Of a DNA stretch of 23,200 bases, positions 13,433 through 21,134 are shown piece after piece. The stretch is from Prevotellaceae bacterium (GTDB lineage: Bacteria; Bacteroidota; Bacteroidia; Bacteroidales; Bacteroidaceae): assembly GCA_021153165.1 (NCBI GenBank), contig JAGKTZ010000029.1:1-23200 (forward strand), read 5' to 3'. Below the pieces are notes generated by a model, which saw nothing but the letters and a program-made list of their open reading frames with translations, was not told the DNA's origin and searched no databases. Every line of letters starts with the position of its first letter. Position 1 is the stretch's first letter. A program made the position numbers and the translations under genes.

Positions 13433-16347
13433 AACCAGCAAAAATATACATAGCACTTTTGGCGATTTGCCTCTTGCTTCCTGCCTGTTCGACTAAGAAG
13501 AATACGGCGGGCTCAAGGTTTTGGCATTCTTTCACGACGAGATATAATGTCTTTTTCAACGGGAACGAGGCCTACAAAAAGGGCTGCGAAACAAAGGAGA
13601 ACGGCAACAAGGACAATTATACTGAGATCATCCCTATGTTCATGGTGGGCAATGAAAGTTCAGCTACCCTTGGCAGCACAAACTTTGACATCGCCATCAC
13701 AAAGTGTGAGAAATCTATACAATTGCACTCTATAAAGAAGCGCCCTCAGGTAGATGCAGGAAAGAAACAAACACCTAAGATGAAGGCATATTTGGCACGT
13801 AAGGAATTTAATCCTTTCCTGAAGAACGCCTGGTTATTGATGGGCAAAGCGCAATTTCAAAAGGGTGATTTCTCCGCCGCCTCGGCAACATTCTCCTACA
13901 TCACGCGCCTCTATGCCGCCGAGCCCTTGGTAGCCAACGAAGCCCGCATTTGGCAAGCCCGCTGCTACTCGGCACTGGATTGGTATTACGACGCAGAAGA
14001 AAGCCTGTCGGCAGCAGAGCGTGACACTTTGAACAAAGCACTCGGCATATTGAGAGACGCAACTAAGGCTGATTTGTTATTACAACAAGGCAAATTTGCC
14101 GACGCCCTACCCTATTTGGCAAATGCTGCCGCCGCCGAGAAAAATAAGATTAAGAAAGCGCGACTCTACTTCCTCCTGGGACAAATTTACCAAAAGGAAG
14201 GACGTTCGCAAGAGGCCTACAAAGCCCTGGGCAAGTGCATCAAGCTCAGTCCGCCCTACGAACTTTCGTTCAACGCTCAGATCATGCAAACGGAAGTACT
14301 GAGTGAAGGTCAGAATGCTTCGGGAATGATCAAACGCCTCAAGAAGATGGCGAAATCTTCCAAGAACAAAGAATATCTAGACCAAGTCTTTTTCGCTATG
14401 GGTAATATCCACATGGCTGGACAAGACACAGCCTCGGCGATTTCTGCTTATGAAAAGGGCAGAAAGGAAAGCAAGCGTAATGGTATAGAAAAGGGTGTGC
14501 TTGTCCTGCGCCTGGCTGAGCTCTACTGGGATATGGGTCGTTATGACAAGGCGCAGGGTTGTTACACCGAAGCCATATCTTTGTTGGACAAGAACTTTGA
14601 AGGTTACGAGGCGATCAATCATCGTTCGAAAGTGCTAGACGAACTGGTGCCCCACACCAACGCCATTTTTCTACAAGACAGTTTGCTCCACCTCTCCACC
14701 CTGCCCGAGGCGGAATATACCAAGGCCATCGACCGCGTGATCGAGGAGTTGAAGCGCAAGGAAGAGGAGGAAAGGAAAGCACGCGAAGACTCGGCTGCAA
14801 ATGCCCGCCGATCAGAAAACGCAGGCAACACAGTGCGCCCAGGAGGCAACCAAGCCAACCAAGGCGCCAATGCAGCGATGGGACAAAGCAAGGAGTGGTA
14901 TTTCTACAATCCTATGCTCGTGGCACAAGGTAAGCAGGACTTCCGCCAAACCTGGGGCGCGAGGAAAAACGAAGACGACTGGCGCCGCTCGAACAAGACC
15001 GTCCTGGCACAAATCGATACTGACGAGATAGACTACGCCGCCGAAGATTCACTGGCAGCACTACAAGATAGTCTGGATGCTTTGGGCGAAAGAAAGGCCC
15101 CGACATCTGTCGAGGATTCGCTGGCGAATGATCCGCACAATCGCGAATACTATTTGAAGCAAATCCCATTCTCGAAAGAGGCGAAGCAGGAAGCTCACAA
15201 CATCATCAAGGAAGGATTGTACAATGCAGGATTGATCGAAAAGGACAAGTTGGAAGATTTCCCCTTGGCGGCGAAAACGCTGACACGCCTCTGCACAGAT
15301 TATCCCGAATGTAAGGAACGTGAAGATGCCCTCTACCAATTGTTCCTGCTCTATTCCCGCTGGGGAAATAAAGAGAAGGCTGAACACTACAAGGCCCTGC
15401 TTGCCCAAGAATACCCCGAAGGTGCTATGACACGCGTCATCACTGATCCGAACTACGAATATACGGCACGCTATGCTCGCGAGATAGAAGATTCGCTCTA
15501 CACGGCGACTTATGCCGCCTATCGTGCACAGGAGCGCGACAAGGTCGAAGAGAATTTCCAACGTTCCACTCAGCAATTTCCCTTGGGTCTGAATCGTCCG
15601 AAGTTCATCTTTGTCCATGCCCTCAACCGCATTGGACGTGCCGAAAACGAGGAGATTATCGAAGAATTGAGGAAACTGGTGCAAGACTTCCCCAAGAGTG
15701 ATGTGAGCGAGATGGCCGGTCTTATCGTCAAGGGGTTGGAAAGCGGTCGCACCATCGGCGAAGGTGTCTACGACATCGGCTCGCTGTGGACACGCAGAAG
15801 CAGCGAGGCGCGCAAGGCCGGCGAAGAGGCTGCGGCGACCAAGCAATTCTCTGCCGAACGTATTGCACCCTACGTCTGTATCGTAGCCTACCCCACAGGC
15901 AGCCTGGACGACAATCAATTGCTATACGACCTGGCACACTTCAACTTTACCGGCTTCATGGTGCGCGGTTTTGATCTTTCGATACAGCGAGATAAAGAAA
16001 TCACGCAGTTCCGCATTGCCGGCTTCAACAGTTTTGACGAAGCTCACACCTATGTACAAAAGTTGTACACATCAACGTTGCTCAACAAGAAGCTGAGCGA
16101 TGCGCGCCTCGTCATCATTTCCAAGGGAAATATGGAGTTGCTCGGCACCTACTATAGCTTTGACGAATACAAGGAGTTCTATGAAAAGAACTTTGCACCG
16201 CTCAATATTTCTCCCGACTTGCTACTCGATACCGAAGACGAAGTGATCGAGCAACGCTACGAGGACGAATACACGCCCGAAGAGTTGGAACGCATGAAGC
16301 AAAACAACGAGACACAGGAAGAAGACGACGGCGGCAACTGGTATTGA
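13429..16347 (+). CDS. porW: PorW/SprE-type TPR lipoprotein of the type IX secretion system
   Basis: A 972-residue lipoprotein: signal peptide with LLLPAC lipobox, lipidated Cys20. Family signatures I recognise are RYNVFFNGNEAYKKG (about residues 38-53), several TPR-type helix pairs (about 115-420), a charged low-complexity linker (about 440-485) and then EWYFYNPMLVAQGKQDFRQT with WGARKNEDDWRRSNK (about 490-525). More TPR-like helices follow, and a C-terminal domain PYVCIVAYPTGSLDDNQLLY at about 808-935. PorW of Porphyromonas and SprE of Flavobacterium link the motor and outer-membrane parts of the type IX system that exports proteins and drives gliding. It starts with GTG overlapping the permease stop by 4 bases, so it is translationally coupled to a metal transporter gene. 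The family call is confident; the symbol rests on motif memory. Confidence 0.85.
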   Translation: MKPAKIYIALLAICLLLPACSTKKNTAGSRFWHSFTTRYNVFFNGNEAYKKGCETKENGNKDNYTEIIPMFMVGNESSATLGSTNFDIAITKCEKSIQLHSIKKRPQVDAGKKQTPKMKAYLARKEFNPFLKNAWLLMGKAQFQKGDFSAASATFSYITRLYAAEPLVANEARIWQARCYSALDWYYDAEESLSAAERDTLNKALGILRDATKADLLLQQGKFADALPYLANAAAAEKNKIKKARLYFLLGQIYQKEGRSQEAYKALGKCIKLSPPYELSFNAQIMQTEVLSEGQNASGMIKRLKKMAKSSKNKEYLDQVFFAMGNIHMAGQDTASAISAYEKGRKESKRNGIEKGVLVLRLAELYWDMGRYDKAQGCYTEAISLLDKNFEGYEAINHRSKVLDELVPHTNAIFLQDSLLHLSTLPEAEYTKAIDRVIEELKRKEEEERKAREDSAANARRSENAGNTVRPGGNQANQGANAAMGQSKEWYFYNPMLVAQGKQDFRQTWGARKNEDDWRRSNKTVLAQIDTDEIDYAAEDSLAALQDSLDALGERKAPTSVEDSLANDPHNREYYLKQIPFSKEAKQEAHNIIKEGLYNAGLIEKDKLEDFPLAAKTLTRLCTDYPECKEREDALYQLFLLYSRWGNKEKAEHYKALLAQEYPEGAMTRVITDPNYEYTARYAREIEDSLYTATYAAYRAQERDKVEENFQRSTQQFPLGLNRPKFIFVHALNRIGRAENEEIIEELRKLVQDFPKSDVSEMAGLIVKGLESGRTIGEGVYDIGSLWTRRSSEARKAGEEAAATKQFSAERIAPYVCIVAYPTGSLDDNQLLYDLAHFNFTGFMVRGFDLSIQRDKEITQFRIAGFNSFDEAHTYVQKLYTSTLLNKKLSDARLVIISKGNMELLGTYYSFDEYKEFYEKNFAPLNISPDLLLDTEDEVIEQRYEDEYTPEELERMKQNNETQEEDDGGNWY

Positions 16348-16413
16348 TCAGTTTCGGCTACACAGCAGGAAGCCAAGTGCTACTATAAATAAGAAAAATA
16401 AAACCTCAACCAT

Positions 16414-17019
16414 ATGGATTTTGAATATTTACTATCCCGCCTGAATTGGCAACAAATGCTCAGCGCATTCATCGTATTGTTTGCCGTAATCGACGTATTG
16501 GGCTCTACCCCAATCTTCATCAACCTCAAGGAAAAAGGGCGCCCCGTCAATGCGACCAAAGCCACGCTCATCTCCACCGCCTTGATGGTAGCATTCTACT
16601 TTGCCGGCGACGTCATCCTGAAACTCTTCAGCGTAGACATCGAATCCTTCGCCGTAGCAGGTTCTATCGTCATCTTCCTGATGGCGCTGGAAATGATTTT
16701 GGACATCGAGATCTTCAAAAACATGGGGCCCATCAAGGAAGCCACACTCATCCCCGTCGTATTCCCCCTGCTGGCTGGTCCTGGTACGTTCACCACGCTA
16801 CTCTCGCTCCGTGCGGAATATGCTACGCCCAATATCATGATTGGTCTGATGATTAATATGATCTTCGTATTCATAGTACTCAAGGCCACCGAACGCGTGC
16901 AAGAGATCATTTCGAAGAGCACTATCTATCTGATGCGTAAGTTCTTCGGCATCATCCTTTTGGCTATTGCCGTACGCCTTTTCACATCAAATCTGCAATC
17001 ACTTCTATCGCATTTGTAA
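16414..17019 (+). CDS. MarC family integral membrane protein
   Basis: A 201-residue protein with six hydrophobic segments. It matches the MarC/UPF0056 pattern: AVIDVLGSTPIFINLKEKG after the first helix, AGSIVIFLMALEMILDIE, and PVVFPLLAGPGTFTTLLSL in the middle, with the conserved P-x-x-A-G-P-G turn. The family was once linked to multiple antibiotic resistance, a role later disputed; its substrate is unknown. The gene is 66 bases past the PorW stop and is the last before a 600-base gap. A 14-bp inverted repeat (17049-17100) follows its stop. Confidence 0.9.
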   Translation: MDFEYLLSRLNWQQMLSAFIVLFAVIDVLGSTPIFINLKEKGRPVNATKATLISTALMVAFYFAGDVILKLFSVDIESFAVAGSIVIFLMALEMILDIEIFKNMGPIKEATLIPVVFPLLAGPGTFTTLLSLRAEYATPNIMIGLMINMIFVFIVLKATERVQEIISKSTIYLMRKFFGIILLAIAVRLFTSNLQSLLSHL

Positions 17020-17048
17020 TCCTACGGCAATCGAAGGCAACCCTATCG

Positions 17049-17100
17049 CAGTCTCCATCTTGTAGTCCATCTCGCTCAGAGTCGACCAAGATGGAGACTG
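17049..17100. repeat. Perfect 14-bp inverted repeat after marC
   Basis: CAGTCTCCATCTTG (17049-17062) and CAAGATGGAGACTG (17087-17100) are exact reverse complements separated by 24 bases. The 3' arm is followed by TTGCATTGAT, with no T-run, so it is not a typical terminator. It starts 30 bases after the marC stop and could form a strong 3'-end stem in the porW-marC transcript, or be a dispersed palindrome. Confidence 0.65.
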
Positions 17101-17186
17101 TTGCATTGATACCATCTATCACCCGACAGTCCCCACATCATTTGGTTCGAATGTTTCACGCTCTGGATTTTATATTTTTTTAGGAA

Positions 17187-17324
17187 AGGTTAGATTTTTA
17201 TTACACCGAGGTCTAACCTCGTACAATATATAAAAGGACCTTTTCATACAACCCCAGGGCTTTTTTGAAAAAAACCTTGACTTTTTCAAAAAAGTCGGCG
17301 CGGAATTTCAACAAGGTCTAACCT
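17187..17324. repeat. Repeated AGGTCTAACCT word
   Basis: The near-palindrome AGGTCTAACCT occurs exactly at 17209-17219 and 17314-17324. An inverted half (AGGTTAGA, 17187-17194) pairs with the first copy to make an 8-bp stem. The second copy is followed directly by seven T residues in all. Related GGTCTAAG and GGTCTTAG words occur on the minus strand at 8706-8735, which ties this gap to the one before fhs. Confidence 0.45.
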
Positions 17325-17343
17325 TTTTTTCATGAAAAATGGG

Positions 17344-17389
17344 GCAAAACAAAGGGGAACTACCCGTATTCAGGCAGTTCCCCATATTT
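17344..17389 (-). ncRNA. Candidate short RNA, copy 2 (hairpin with CCCC-T-rich-CCCC tail)
   Basis: On the minus strand a transcript of about 46 bases is predicted. The hairpin is GGGGAACT (17383-17376) with AGTTCCCC (17361-17354), one mismatch and two further pairs, followed by TTTGTTTTG and CCCC. Stem bases differ from copy 1 while pairing is kept, which argues for a selected RNA structure rather than shared DNA alone. No minus-strand gene lies downstream (marC is on the other strand), so the unit would have to act as a free-standing RNA. Confidence 0.45.
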
Positions 17390-17395
17390 GTACTA

Positions 17396-17427
17396 CAAAG
17401 ATACAACATTTTTCGCCGAAATCCAAA
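17396..17427 (-). promoter_or_regulatory. Promoter of short RNA candidate, copy 2
   Basis: TTTG (17427-17424), exactly 20 bases, TATCTTTG (17403-17396), then TAGTACAAA. The spacing and the -7 box are identical to copy 1, and the base after the TA differs only at the centre of the palindrome TTTGTA-C-TACAAA. Upstream sequence is again A/T-rich with GTTAAATAG. Confidence 0.6.
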
Positions 17428-17589
17428 TTCACATTAACGCTATTTAACAATGTTTCACGGCAGACTGCAGATCTTTCTGCTTCGCACAGGCTCATCAGCA
17501 GCGTCCTGATCTGAGGATATTTACTACATATTGCCGGCCAGATTTATACTGATTCGCAACAACCATCATCACTTTCAGACCGATATATG

Positions 17590-17619
17590 CTTGATTCTCA
17601 TTTTTTTTTAGTAGTTTTG
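17590..17619 (+). promoter_or_regulatory. Promoter of ansA abutting the start codon
   Basis: CTTG (17590-17593), an 18-base spacer that contains a run of nine T residues, and TAGTTTTG (17612-17619), an exact TANNTTTG match. The G of the -7 box is only 4 bases before the ansA ATG, so transcription would begin at or within a few bases of the start codon, giving a leaderless mRNA. Confidence 0.6.
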
Positions 17620-17623
17620 CAAT

Positions 17624-18676
17624 ATGATTCAAGACAGCAAAGCCTCAATACTTATCATCTATACCGGCGGTACTATCGGTATGATTGAAAATCCTGAGAC
17701 TGGTGCCCTCGAAAACTTCGACTGGGAGCAGTTCCGTCAATATGTGCCCGAACTCAAGCGCTTCGACTATCAAATCGACGCCGTGATGTTCGAGCGCCCT
17801 ATCGACTCGAGCGATATGGAGCCTAAGTATTGGGTGAAAATAGTTGAGATGATCAGCGAAAACTACGACCGCTACGATGGCTTCGTAGTCCTGCATGGCA
17901 CGGACACTATGGCCTTCACAGCTTCGGCCTTGAGCTTTATGCTCGAAAATATAGGCAAGCCCGTCATCATCACAGGTTCGCAATTGCCCATCGGACAGTT
18001 GCGCACAGACGGCAAGGAAAATCTCCTGACCTCAATCGAAATTGCAGCTGCTCGCAATCATGCTGGCGAGCCCATGGTACCCGAAGTGTGCATCTTCTTC
18101 GAAAATCAGTTGCTCCGCGGCAATCGTACCACCAAAATCAATGCCGAGGGATTCAATGCCTTTCGCTCGTACAACTACCCCGCACTGGCACACGCCGGCA
18201 TCCATATCAAATACGAGAATCACCTGATCCGTCGACCCGATCCCAACCGCAGTTTTCAGCCACACTACCTGATGGACAACAATCTGCTCATCTTGACCCT
18301 CTTCCCCGGCATGCGCCAGGAAATCATCGACACTATCTTGGATCAAAAGGACCTGAAAGCCGTAGTCCTCAAGACCTTTGGCTCGGGCAATGCGCCACAG
18401 AAGCCATGGTTCTTCAACCGCTTGAAAGAACTGGCCGAGCGCGGCGTCATCATCGTCAATACGACACAATGCTCTACGGGTACGGTGGAAATGCATCGTT
18501 ACGAAACGGGGCTGCAATTACTCCAGGCTGGAGCGGTGAACGGCTACGACTCGACAATGGAGAGCACCGTCGCAAAACTGATGTTCCTGCTCGGACACGG
18601 CTACTCCAACCAAAAAATTCTGGAACTGATGAACACCGATATCGCCGGCGAGATTACTATCGAAGAAGACTTGTAG
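17624..18676 (+). CDS. ansA: L-asparaginase, type I (cytoplasmic)
   Basis: Hydrolyses asparagine to aspartate and ammonia. The 350 residues carry both catalytic motifs of the asparaginase family: IYTGGTIGM (Thr14) and VVLHGTDTMAFTASALSFM (Thr93, Asp94). There is no signal peptide, which, with the AnsA-like sequence (for example RGNRTTKINAEGFNAFRSYN), points to the cytoplasmic type I enzyme. The ATG at 17624 is the only start that keeps the first motif with a sensible N-terminus; the next Met is inside the motif. A terminator follows at 18756-18789. The promoter lies directly against the start codon. Confidence 0.95.
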   Translation: MIQDSKASILIIYTGGTIGMIENPETGALENFDWEQFRQYVPELKRFDYQIDAVMFERPIDSSDMEPKYWVKIVEMISENYDRYDGFVVLHGTDTMAFTASALSFMLENIGKPVIITGSQLPIGQLRTDGKENLLTSIEIAAARNHAGEPMVPEVCIFFENQLLRGNRTTKINAEGFNAFRSYNYPALAHAGIHIKYENHLIRRPDPNRSFQPHYLMDNNLLILTLFPGMRQEIIDTILDQKDLKAVVLKTFGSGNAPQKPWFFNRLKELAERGVIIVNTTQCSTGTVEMHRYETGLQLLQAGAVNGYDSTMESTVAKLMFLLGHGYSNQKILELMNTDIAGEITIEEDL

Positions 18677-18753
18677 GTCAAGGGCTACTTACCCAACAAC
18701 CCAAGTCCCTGCAAATCTAGAAATCGCGCGAAGGACTTCACCCCAAAAAATAC

Positions 18754-18789
18754 AGAGAGACACCTTATATCTATGGGGCGTCTCTTTTT
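18754..18789 (+). terminator. Terminator after ansA
   Basis: AGAGAC (18756-18761) pairs with GTCTCT (18780-18785), and the stem continues past one mismatch with two C-G pairs. TTTT follows on the plus strand. An A-run before the left arm gives a T-run on the minus strand, so it may work in both directions. It ends only 15 bases before the start of the next gene, which therefore lacks space for its own standard promoter and may depend on read-through. Confidence 0.75.
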
Positions 18790-18803
18790 GATAAATGCTA
18801 TCT

Positions 18804-19910
18804 ATGAAATCATTCCACACGTTCATATTTCTGATACTCGCGCTATGCCTATCCTGCAGCAAAAGCGAACTGCAAGTAGGACGCGGCATGCAATATGCCA
18901 CCTTGCTCCACCTGGATCAGGGCGAGGGATACGTACAGGCAGAGGTAGTGAATCCATGGAACGTTCAGGAGATTCTGGCACGCTACATTCTGGTACCAAA
19001 GGGCGCAGAATTGCCAGCAAATCTACCCCAGGGCACACTGCTCCGCACACCGCTCGAACGCACCGTATCCCTGTCTTCACTACACGCCGCACTGGCGATA
19101 GAACTCGGCGCCGGCGACAAGATATGTGCCCTGGCCGACACCGCATTCGTCGTATCGACCGCAGTGCGCCAGCTGTTGCAAACAGGGAACATTCAGTCGG
19201 TGGGATCATCCATGCAACCCGATAAAGAAAGACTGACGGCCCTGCAAGCAGATGCTATTCTGGCTTCACCCTACGAAGGCGCCAATGTATCGGCCAACCT
19301 GCCCACGAGAACACCCGTAGTCCTGTGTGCAGACTATATGGAAACGTCAGCACTGGGGCGCGCTGAATGGATGAAATTCTATGGTCTGCTATGGGGCAAG
19401 TCCGATGTGGCAGACTCGCTATTTGATGCCGTCGAAACGGAATACCTGGCACTTTGCCAGAAAGCACAGCAAGCCACAAAACGCCCCCGTCTGATCTGCG
19501 ACACAAAAGAGGGTGCATCCTGGCCAGTGCCTGGCGGGAGCAGTTACCTTGGACAACTTTTTGCAAGCGCAGGCGCAGACTACATCTTCGCACACCGTCC
19601 CGAAAATGGCACAGCCTTTCTCTCCCTGGAAGAAGTCATCGCACAGGGTTTGCAAAGCGAAGTTTGGCTGATCAAATACGGCGCAACGACGCCCCTAACC
19701 TACGCCAAACTAAGCCAAGACTTTCCACAAAGCAAAGAGTTTCTGGCTTACAAAAACCGAAACATTTGGTGCTGCAATACGTTCCATACGGCCTACTACG
19801 ACGAGGTCCCCTTTCATCCCGAAAGACTACTGCGCGACCTCATCTCACTATTGCACCCCGAACTCTTGCCTGGGCACGAGATGTTGTACTATTCGAAGAT
19901 GACGGAATGA
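18804..19910 (+). CDS. BtuF/FecB-like ABC transporter substrate-binding lipoprotein
   Basis: A 368-residue lipoprotein from the ATG at 18804 (MKSFHTFIFLILALCLSCSK, predicted lipid attachment at Cys18; an ATG 9 bases upstream is possible). The mature part has the two-lobed, helix-linked binding protein pattern, with ERTVSLSSLHAALAIELGAG, VSTAVRQLLQTGNIQSVGSS and the Bacteroidota-typical DYMETSALGRAEWMKFYGLL, and SWPVPGGSSYLGQLFASAGA in lobe two. Such proteins deliver cobalamin, haem or ferric siderophores to a FecCD-type permease, which is the next gene. No cobalamin riboswitch is visible in front. After the TGA the same frame stays open for 39 more codons up to the permease start. Substrate is not determined. 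Confidence 0.88.
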   Translation: MKSFHTFIFLILALCLSCSKSELQVGRGMQYATLLHLDQGEGYVQAEVVNPWNVQEILARYILVPKGAELPANLPQGTLLRTPLERTVSLSSLHAALAIELGAGDKICALADTAFVVSTAVRQLLQTGNIQSVGSSMQPDKERLTALQADAILASPYEGANVSANLPTRTPVVLCADYMETSALGRAEWMKFYGLLWGKSDVADSLFDAVETEYLALCQKAQQATKRPRLICDTKEGASWPVPGGSSYLGQLFASAGADYIFAHRPENGTAFLSLEEVIAQGLQSEVWLIKYGATTPLTYAKLSQDFPQSKEFLAYKNRNIWCCNTFHTAYYDEVPFHPERLLRDLISLLHPELLPGHEMLYYSKMTE

Positions 19911-20030
19911 GCAGATATTGCCGCGCACTTACCCATCGCCGCACAGATCAAATGGTACGACCAGAGTATCTGTGCCCGTAATCACGACATCAAGTATTTT
20001 ACACCCAAGGCCAATCCTTTTCACCAATGA
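19911..20030 (+). other. In-frame open extension after the binding protein stop
   Basis: After the TGA at 19908-19910 the same reading frame continues without a stop for 39 codons and ends in a TGA that overlaps the next start as ATGA. The translated stretch (beginning ADIAAHLPIAAQIKWYDQ) looks protein-like and uses codons ending mostly in C or T. The binding protein already ends at a normal place for its family, so this may be a remnant of another gene, a lost C-terminal extension or chance; a 39-codon open frame is not rare by itself. Confidence 0.3.
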
Positions 20031-21025
20031 AATATATCCCCTACATCCTACTCCCACTGCTGATTCTGCTCAACCTATTCTGGGGCAGCACGGACTTACC
20101 CTGGACAGAAATATGGCAAGCCTTGTGCGGCAATGCTCCTGCAGACAGCGCAGCACAATACATCGTGTGCGAATTGCGCGTGCCGATGATCATCACAGCA
20201 CTGCTGGCAGGGGGCGCCTTGGGCATCGTGGGCCTGTTGATGCAGACCTTGTTCGACAATCCCCTGGCCGACCCCTCGATCCTCGGCGTCAATGCCGGTG
20301 CAAGCCTTGGTGTAGGCGTGGCGACCCTTTGCCTTGGAGGCGTTGGGATAGGCAGCGCATGGTCCGTCAGTGGCTTCAGCATCACGATAGCAGCCGCATT
20401 TGTCGGCGCACTTATTGTTATAGCTCTACTCCTTGGTTGCGCGCTACTGTTACGTAGCAACATGATGCTTTTGGTAGCGGGCGTAATGATCAGCTATGCT
20501 ATTGGTGCCGTCGTCACCCTGCTCAGTTATTTCGCCAGCGCCGACGGATTACGACAATATGTATCCTGGGGGATGGGCGACTTCACCAGTGTCAGCACAG
20601 ATGCTCTGCCGTGGTTTGCGATTCTGATATTAATCGGTCTAGGCCTATCCTTCCTTTTCATCAAACCCCTCAACGCGCTACTACTGGGCGAACAATATGC
20701 ACAAAACCTTGGGTTCCGCATCCACCGCCTACGCTGGGGCATACTCCTGCTAGTCGGTCTGCTCACAGCCGTTTGCACAGCGCTCTGTGGTCCGATAGGC
20801 TTCATCGGCCTAGCCGTGCCACACATCGCACGTCTGACACTGCGCACAGCCAATCACCGCACGCTCATCCCCACGACCATCATGTGGGGTGCCAGCGCCG
20901 CCCTGTTGTGCAATGCTTTGACCTTAGTCGCAGGTGGTGGCGTCCGCTTGCCCATTAATGCCATCACGCCACTACTGGGTGTACCCGTGGCAATATATAT
21001 ATTAATGAAAGGGAGACAGCGCTAA
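20027..21025 (+). CDS. BtuC/FecCD family ABC transporter permease
   Basis: A 332-residue inner-membrane permease, the usual length for FecCD proteins, with about ten hydrophobic helices. The family core is clear: CELRVPMIITALLAGGALGI, then LLMQTLFDNPLADPSILGVNAGASLG, SWGMGDFTSVS in the middle and CGPIGFIGLAVPHIARLTL (the G-P-x-x-F-x-G-L-x-x-P-H-x-x-R coupling region). FecCD permeases import cobalamin, haem or iron-siderophore complexes with a BtuF-type binding protein, here encoded just upstream. The matching ATPase gene (btuD/fecE) is missing from the expected place, so it must be shared or lie elsewhere. Confidence 0.94.
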   Translation: MKYIPYILLPLLILLNLFWGSTDLPWTEIWQALCGNAPADSAAQYIVCELRVPMIITALLAGGALGIVGLLMQTLFDNPLADPSILGVNAGASLGVGVATLCLGGVGIGSAWSVSGFSITIAAAFVGALIVIALLLGCALLLRSNMMLLVAGVMISYAIGAVVTLLSYFASADGLRQYVSWGMGDFTSVSTDALPWFAILILIGLGLSFLFIKPLNALLLGEQYAQNLGFRIHRLRWGILLLVGLLTAVCTALCGPIGFIGLAVPHIARLTLRTANHRTLIPTTIMWGASAALLCNALTLVAGGGVRLPINAITPLLGVPVAIYILMKGRQR

Positions 21026-21034
21026 AGCCTCAAT

Positions 21035-21058
21035 GTCCTTGAAAGGACTTTCAATAAA
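21035..21058 (+). terminator. Weak terminator after the permease gene
   Basis: GTCCTT (21035-21040) and AAGGAC (21043-21048) form a short stem (5 bp with a TGAA loop). It is followed by TTTCAATAAAAA, which is only partly T-rich. It lies 10 bases past the permease stop and before the ptb promoter, so a role as a weak terminator is plausible. Confidence 0.4.
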
Positions 21059-21075
21059 AATAAATAGGATTTATA

Positions 21076-21106
21076 CCTGCACTTCACTACCTTTTCGCTA
21101 AATTTG
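21076..21106 (+). promoter_or_regulatory. Promoter of ptb-buk
   Basis: CCTG (21076-21079, keeping the TG of TTTG), a 19-base spacer and TAAATTTG (21099-21106), an exact -7 consensus. The predicted start is near 21113, leaving a leader of about 22 bases to the ptb ATG. Confidence 0.6.
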
Positions 21107-21134
21107 CAAAATAACAGAAAAACACATCTTTAAT

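Larger units (their letters stand above)
17020..17623. other. Intergenic region between marC and ansA with repeats and a small-RNA-like unit
   Basis: No protein gene is supported here. From left to right it holds: a 14-bp perfect inverted repeat (17049-17100); an 8-bp inverted repeat AGGTTAGA/TCTAACCT (17187-17219); several CCTTTTTCA-like words; the short palindromic word GACTTTTTC-AAAAAAGTC (17279-17296); a second AGGTCTAACCT (17314-17324); the short minus-strand RNA candidate and its promoter (17341-17427); and finally the ansA promoter. Confidence 0.6.

Noticed and set aside
15061..15918. Open frame antisense to the PorW/SprE gene
   Set aside because: No promoter, no recognisable protein pattern, and it lies entirely inside a confidently identified gene.
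18680..18803. Cobalamin riboswitch in front of the BtuF-like gene
   Set aside because: The gap is only 127 bases, is occupied by the ansA terminator, and shows no B12-box-like sequence.
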